36,985 nt of DNA. It comes from an uncultured Clostridia bacterium. Its GTDB lineage: Bacteria; Bacillota; Clostridia; Christensenellales; Aristaeellaceae. Under the pieces are notes generated by a model. It was not told the origin of the DNA and ran no database searches. It saw nothing but the letters and a program-made list of their open reading frames with translations. How positions within the stretch are numbered: the stretch's first letter is position 1; each line of letters starts with the position of its first letter. The translations under genes and the position numbers were made by a program. Location of the stretch: positions 1-36,985 of the forward strand of contig CAMFCQ010000022.1 of assembly GCA_945948915.1 (NCBI GenBank), read 5' to 3'. Below, piece after piece: positions 32,439-36,985 of the stretch.

Positions 32439-33380
32439 ATGCTGAAATACTCCCTGAAGAGGCTGTCCTCCTCGTTTCTGACGCTGCTGATCATCATTTC
32501 GGTGGTCTTTGTTCTGCTGCGCCAGATGCCGATCGAGGGCTATTTTGATAATTTTGAGAAGGCGGACGAGGCGATGATCCAGGCCAAGCTCAACCAGCTG
32601 GGCCTCAACGATCCGATCCCCGTGCAGCTGCTCAACTTCTTCAAGGATTTGCTGCACGGCGACCTGGGCACCTCCGCGCGCTACAGCGTGGGCGCGCCGA
32701 TTGCCGGCATCATCGCCAAGAAGGCGCCGCTGTCCATCAAGATGGGCGTGCTCTCCATGGCGCTGTCGCTGGTGCTGGGCATCCCGCTGGGTGCGGCGAT
32801 GGCCAAGGGCAAGGGCAAATTCTGGGACAAGTTCGGCACGGTGTACATCGTGTTCATCAACGCGGTGCCTGCGGCGGTGTACTATATCTTTATCCAGCTC
32901 TACGGCACCAGCTTCCTGGGCATACCCATGCTCTTTGACGAGGCCAATCCGGTCACCTGGATCCTGCCGGTGTTCTCCATGTCGTTGGGCAATGTCGCCT
33001 ACTACGCGATGTGGCTGCGCCGCTACATGGTGGACGAGCTGAACAAGGATTACGTCCGTCTGGCGCGCGCCAAGGGCGTATCCGGCAAGAACATCATGAT
33101 GAAGCACGTGCTGCGCAACGCGTTTGTGCCGATGATCCAGTACATCCCGACCTCGCTGCTCTACACCGTCTGCGGCTCCATCTACATCGAATCGCTCTAT
33201 TCCATCCCGGGCATGGGCGGCCTGCTGGTGGACGTCATCGGCCGTCAGGACAATCCGATGGTTCAGGCCATCGTCATGATTTACAGCTGTATCGGCATCG
33301 TCGGCCTGCTGCTGGGCGACCTGCTCATGGGCCTGATTGATCCGCGCATCAGCTTTGTGAAGAAGGAAGGTGCGCGCTGA
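32439..33380 (+). CDS. oppB: Oligopeptide ABC transporter permease OppB
   Basis: A 313-residue permease with six membrane helices. The N-terminus MLKYSLKRLSSSFLTLLIIISVVF is typical. ARAKGVSGKNIMMKHVLRNAFVPM is the EAA loop, and the C-terminal part has IPGMGGLLVDVIGRQDNPMVQ. The long extracytoplasmic section after helix one is normal for OppB. No strong ribosome site precedes the ATG (AAAGAG). It overlaps or abuts oppC. Confidence 0.94.
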   Translation: MLKYSLKRLSSSFLTLLIIISVVFVLLRQMPIEGYFDNFEKADEAMIQAKLNQLGLNDPIPVQLLNFFKDLLHGDLGTSARYSVGAPIAGIIAKKAPLSIKMGVLSMALSLVLGIPLGAAMAKGKGKFWDKFGTVYIVFINAVPAAVYYIFIQLYGTSFLGIPMLFDEANPVTWILPVFSMSLGNVAYYAMWLRRYMVDELNKDYVRLARAKGVSGKNIMMKHVLRNAFVPMIQYIPTSLLYTVCGSIYIESLYSIPGMGGLLVDVIGRQDNPMVQAIVMIYSCIGIVGLLLGDLLMGLIDPRISFVKKEGAR

Positions 33381-33381
33381 T

Positions 33382-34395
33382 ATGCTGAGCATCAAGGAAA
33401 ACAAGAGCAAAAAGCTGGAGGCTGCCCTCAGCGCGCAGCTTGAGCAGGAGCTTGACGCGGCGTGCGCGCTTGACGAGGACGCCCTGTTTGAGGTAGCGGA
33501 GTACGACGAGACGGCGGGCGAGAAGACCGGCTATTCCAATTACTCCTACTGGCGCTCCACGCTGCAGGTGTTTCTCAAAAACAAGGTGGCGGTCGTCCTG
33601 CTGTTCGTGCTGGCGGGCCTGCTGCTGTTCACGTTCATTCAGCCCTATCTGCCGGGCCAGTACCCGGCCAACCAGATCAACAACAACCCGCAGACCGGCA
33701 AGCAGCTCTCCAATCTCTCGCCGAGCCTGACGACCGTGCTGATCACCGCGCCGGAAGGGACGGTGCTCAGCGCTGCGCCTGTCAAGGGCAGCGAGGGCTG
33801 GTACGCGGTGAACAACGTGCTGGAAACCCTGCAGGCCCGCACGAAGTTCACCCTCATCGAGTACGGCGAAACGTGGTGCAAGATCGAATACAAGGGGAAG
33901 ACCGGCTACGTCAAGAACAACTTCCAGACCAAGCTGAAGCTGCCGGACGATCCGACGGCCACGCCGTACGAGAGCCGCTCCAACTTCAAATTGGAGATGT
34001 ACATGGAGCCGCAGGACTACACCAACAACGGCACCGCGCTGTATGTGGAGGAAAGCCAGCTGGCCCTTCATGAGGACGGCACAGCGACCACCGCCAGAGA
34101 GGCGGAGCTGCGCGTGCTGCCCAGTGAGCACGCCTTCTGGTTCGGCACCAACAACATCGGTCAGGACCTCTGGGCCCGCGTCTGGAGCGGCACCCGCACG
34201 AGCCTGCTGATCGGCTTCATCGTCGCGCTGGTGGAGGCGCTCGTCGGCATTACCGTTGGCGTGCTGTGGGGCTATGTGCGCAGCCTTGACCGCATCCTCA
34301 CCGAGATCTACAACGTGGTGGACAACATTCCCCAGACGATCATCCTGATCCTGATTTCCTACATCATGCGTCCGGGCTTCGGCACGCTGGTCTGA
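33382..34395 (+). CDS. oppC: OppC permease, N-terminal part, frameshifted
   Basis: This frame encodes the first 337 residues of OppC. It has a cytosolic acidic N-terminus (1-67), helix one (about 68-86), then NQINNNPQTGKQLSNLSP and the FWFGTNNIGQDLWARVWSGTRTS block that starts the permease core at 252. Between about 114 and 250 lies an insertion absent from ordinary OppC. Its middle (142-182, ending CKIEYKGKTGYVKNNF) resembles a bacterial SH3 domain. The frame stops at 34393 just after RPGFGTLV. The ATG at 33382 is preferred over the GTG at 33370, as AAGGAAGG precedes it. The rest of OppC is in another frame at 34395-34829. Confidence 0.88.
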   Translation: MLSIKENKSKKLEAALSAQLEQELDAACALDEDALFEVAEYDETAGEKTGYSNYSYWRSTLQVFLKNKVAVVLLFVLAGLLLFTFIQPYLPGQYPANQINNNPQTGKQLSNLSPSLTTVLITAPEGTVLSAAPVKGSEGWYAVNNVLETLQARTKFTLIEYGETWCKIEYKGKTGYVKNNFQTKLKLPDDPTATPYESRSNFKLEMYMEPQDYTNNGTALYVEESQLALHEDGTATTAREAELRVLPSEHAFWFGTNNIGQDLWARVWSGTRTSLLIGFIVALVEALVGITVGVLWGYVRSLDRILTEIYNVVDNIPQTIILILISYIMRPGFGTLV

Positions 34396-34829
34396 GGACG
34401 CTGATTTTCGCCATGTGTCTGACCGGCTGGCTGGGCATGGCGCGCTTCATCCGCAACCAGATCGTCATCATCCGCGACCGCGACTACAACCTTGCCTCCC
34501 GCTGCCTGGGCACGGGCACGACGCGCATCATCATGAAGAACCTGCTGCCGTATCTGGTCTCGGTCATCATGCTGCGCCTGGCGCTGTCCATCCCCGGCGC
34601 GATCGGCAACGAGGTGTTCATCACCTATATCGGCCTGGGCCTGCCGGTGGACATGCCGTCCCTGGGCAACCTGATCAACGAGGGCCGCAAGCTCGTCACC
34701 TCCGAGACGCTGCGCTACCAGCTCATCTTCCCGGCGATTGTGCTGTCCGTCGTGACCATTTCCTTCTACATCATCGGCAATGCCTTTGCGGACGCCGCCG
34801 ATCCCAAGAACCACATGTACAAGTCCTGA
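34395..34829 (+). CDS. oppC: OppC permease, C-terminal part, shifted frame
   Basis: This frame continues OppC, from about TLIFAMCLTGWLGMARFIRN through ASRCLGTGTTRIIMKNLLPYL (the EAA loop) to NEVFITYIGLGLPVD and a final membrane helix. It lacks a start and ribosome site of its own; the first ATG is at 34413. Between the two frames the hexamer ACGCTG occurs at 34384 and 34398. Removing the 14 bases from the first to just before the second restores GFGTLIFAMCLTGW, the expected family sequence. So the frame break is best explained by a 14-base insertion, whether genuine or an assembly error. Confidence 0.88.
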   Translation, partial: RTLIFAMCLTGWLGMARFIRNQIVIIRDRDYNLASRCLGTGTTRIIMKNLLPYLVSVIMLRLALSIPGAIGNEVFITYIGLGLPVDMPSLGNLINEGRKLVTSETLRYQLIFPAIVLSVVTISFYIIGNAFADAADPKNHMYKS

Positions 34830-34844
34830 GGAGGCTGAAGCGAT

Positions 34845-35883
34845 ATGGAAGAAAGAGAGACCGTCCTTTCGGTCCGCGATCTCAACATCAAATTCAGCCT
34901 GCGCGGCCGCACGCTGCACGCCATCCGCGACGTGTCGCTGGACCTGTACAAGGGCGAAAGCCTGGCGATCGTCGGCGAGTCCGGCTCCGGCAAGTCCGTC
35001 TTCGTCAAGAGCTTCATGGGCCTGCTGGACGCGAACGGCTGGGTGGACAGCGGCGAGATTCTCTATGGCGGCGAGGATCTGACGAAGTACAGCACAGAAA
35101 AGCAGTGGCTGAAGGTGCGCGGCAAGGAGATCGCCATGGTCCTGCAGGACCCGATGACGAGCCTCAACCCGCTCAAGACCATCGGCGCGCAGATCATGGA
35201 GGCCGTCGAGCTGCACCAGAACCTGCGCGGCGAGGCTGCGCGCAGGGAGATGCTCTCCGTGCTCACCGACGTGGGCATCAGCGAGCCGGAGCGCCGCGCC
35301 AAACAGTATCCGCATGAGTTCTCCGGCGGCATGCGCCAGCGCGTGGTCATCGCCATCGCCGTGGCCTGCCGCCCCAAGATCCTCATCTGCGACGAGCCGA
35401 CGACCGCGCTGGATGTGACCATTCAGGCGCAGATCCTCAGCCTGATCCGCAGCCTGAAGAGCAAGTACGACCTGACCACCGTCTACATCACGCACGACCT
35501 GGGCGTCGTCGCCAACGTGGCGGACCGCATTGCGGTCATGTACGCGGGCGACATCGTGGAGATCGGCCTGTGCGAGGAGGTCTTCTATCAGCCCAAGCAT
35601 CCGTATACCTGGGCGCTGCTCAGCTCCCTGCCGCAGCTGGGCGTGAAGGGCGAGCCGCTGTATTCCATTCACGGCACGCCGCCCAATCTCTTTGGCGAGG
35701 TGAAGGGCGACGCGTTTGCCCCGCGCAATCCGCGGGCGCTGAAGATCGACTTCGTGAAGCGTCCGCCGTATTTCGAGGTTTCTCCGACGCACAAAGCGCG
35801 CACCTGGCTGCTGGACCCGCGCGCCCCGAAGATCGAGCCGCCGGAGGCTGTCCGCAAGCTGGCAACGGAAGGAGTGAAGGGCT

Positions 35884-35891
<8 letters not shown>
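34845..35891 (+). CDS. oppD: Oligopeptide ABC transporter ATPase OppD
   Basis: A 348-residue ATPase with Walker A GESGSGKS (44-51), [14 protein letters not shown], the signature FSGGMRQRV and Walker [12 protein letters not shown], then a [11 protein letters not shown]-loop. The C-terminal oligopeptide/dipeptide region includes [20 protein letters not shown] and [20 protein letters not shown] lies ten bases before the ATG. It is intact despite the frame break in oppC just upstream. Confidence 0.95.
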
Positions 35892-36819
<928 letters not shown>

Positions 36820-36826
36820 TGTCAGG

Positions 36827-36857
36827 GAGCTGCCGTTTTGACAGCGGCAGCTCTTTT
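36827..36857 (+). terminator. Terminator of the opp operon
   Basis: GAGCTGCCG pairs with CGGCAGCTC, followed by TTTT. Confidence 0.8.
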
Positions 36858-36985
36858 GGTTGAGTTTGCCTGAGGGAGCTAAAGCTGATTATAGGGATCC
36901 AGTGTTTGAAGACGCATTGAATAAATTCGATGCTTCAGGGGAGACGCGCTCCGCTGGGGCCAGAAGGGTCGGGGAGGGTTTCGAT
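36858..36985. other. Right edge, no gene; possible repeat start
   Basis: No gene is supported. The last 30 bases (CCAGAAGGGTCGGGGAGGGTTTC) resemble the start of the intergenic repeat family, but the window ends before its hairpins. Confidence 0.3.

Noticed and set aside
30242-32497. 751-codon minus-strand frame opposite oppA
   Set aside because: It is a GC-driven shadow of oppA without domain features.
34380-34400. Programmed -1 frameshift in oppC
   Set aside because: No slippery heptamer or downstream structure is seen, and OppC families do not use recoding.

Overview
The window looks like part of a chromosome from a moderately high-GC Firmicute of the Clostridia. Evidence for this is the AGGAGG-type ribosome binding sites, the sigma-A promoters (TTGACA/TATAAT), a YtrA-type GntR regulator with its ABC exporter, and Clostridia-like Opp, FabD (GLSLGE) and arabinose genes. 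A Christensenellales-like gut bacterium would fit, but the sequence does not prove this. I see no phage, plasmid, transposase, CRISPR or tRNA genes. Most of the window is housekeeping and nutrient uptake.

Layout: (1) 1-700: the end of an rRNA operon with one complete 5S rRNA, followed by a diverged tandem copy of the 5S 3' end plus terminator. (2) 796-1323: a broken minus-strand YhcH/YiaL-family gene with a perfect LacI-type palindrome upstream. (3) 1570-3408: dapF followed by a small RelA/SpoT-type HD hydrolase. (4) 3431-5417: a GntR(YtrA)-ABC ATPase-permease operon with its own operator-like palindrome. (5) 5439-8110: MmcQ/YjbR protein, DUF5131 protein and an M18 aminopeptidase. (6) 8241-10746: an MBOAT O-acyltransferase and an SGNH/AlgX-DltD-like partner. 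(7) 10754-14934: a fatty-acid operon acpP-accD-accA-fabH-fabD. (8) 14979-19433: a three-gene Fbp/Afu-type ABC importer behind a perfect consensus promoter. (9) 19649-28618, minus strand: a seven-gene pentose operon, transcribed as binding protein, ATPase, permease, permease (YtfQ-YtfR-YtfT-YjfF type), FGGY kinase, araA, araD. (10) 28752-30175: a divergent cytosolic transglutaminase-like protein. (11) 30368-36857: an oppABCDF oligopeptide importer.

The pentose operon reads as a complete route: uptake of a sugar (probably L-arabinose or an arabinose-like furanose), isomerisation to L-ribulose, phosphorylation, and epimerisation to D-xylulose 5-phosphate. Strong intercistronic hairpins follow the binding-protein genes of both the pentose and opp operons. 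They probably uncouple the abundant binding protein from the membrane components.

The most unusual points are these. OppC carries a ~140-residue extracytoplasmic insertion with an SH3b-like segment. The same oppC is frameshifted, and the best explanation is a 14-base insertion bounded by a 6-base repeat. The fused iron-type permease carries an extra domain after its first membrane helix. The three binding proteins mostly lack clear lipoboxes. A structured intergenic repeat family occurs four or five times. I found no clearly new multi-gene system.
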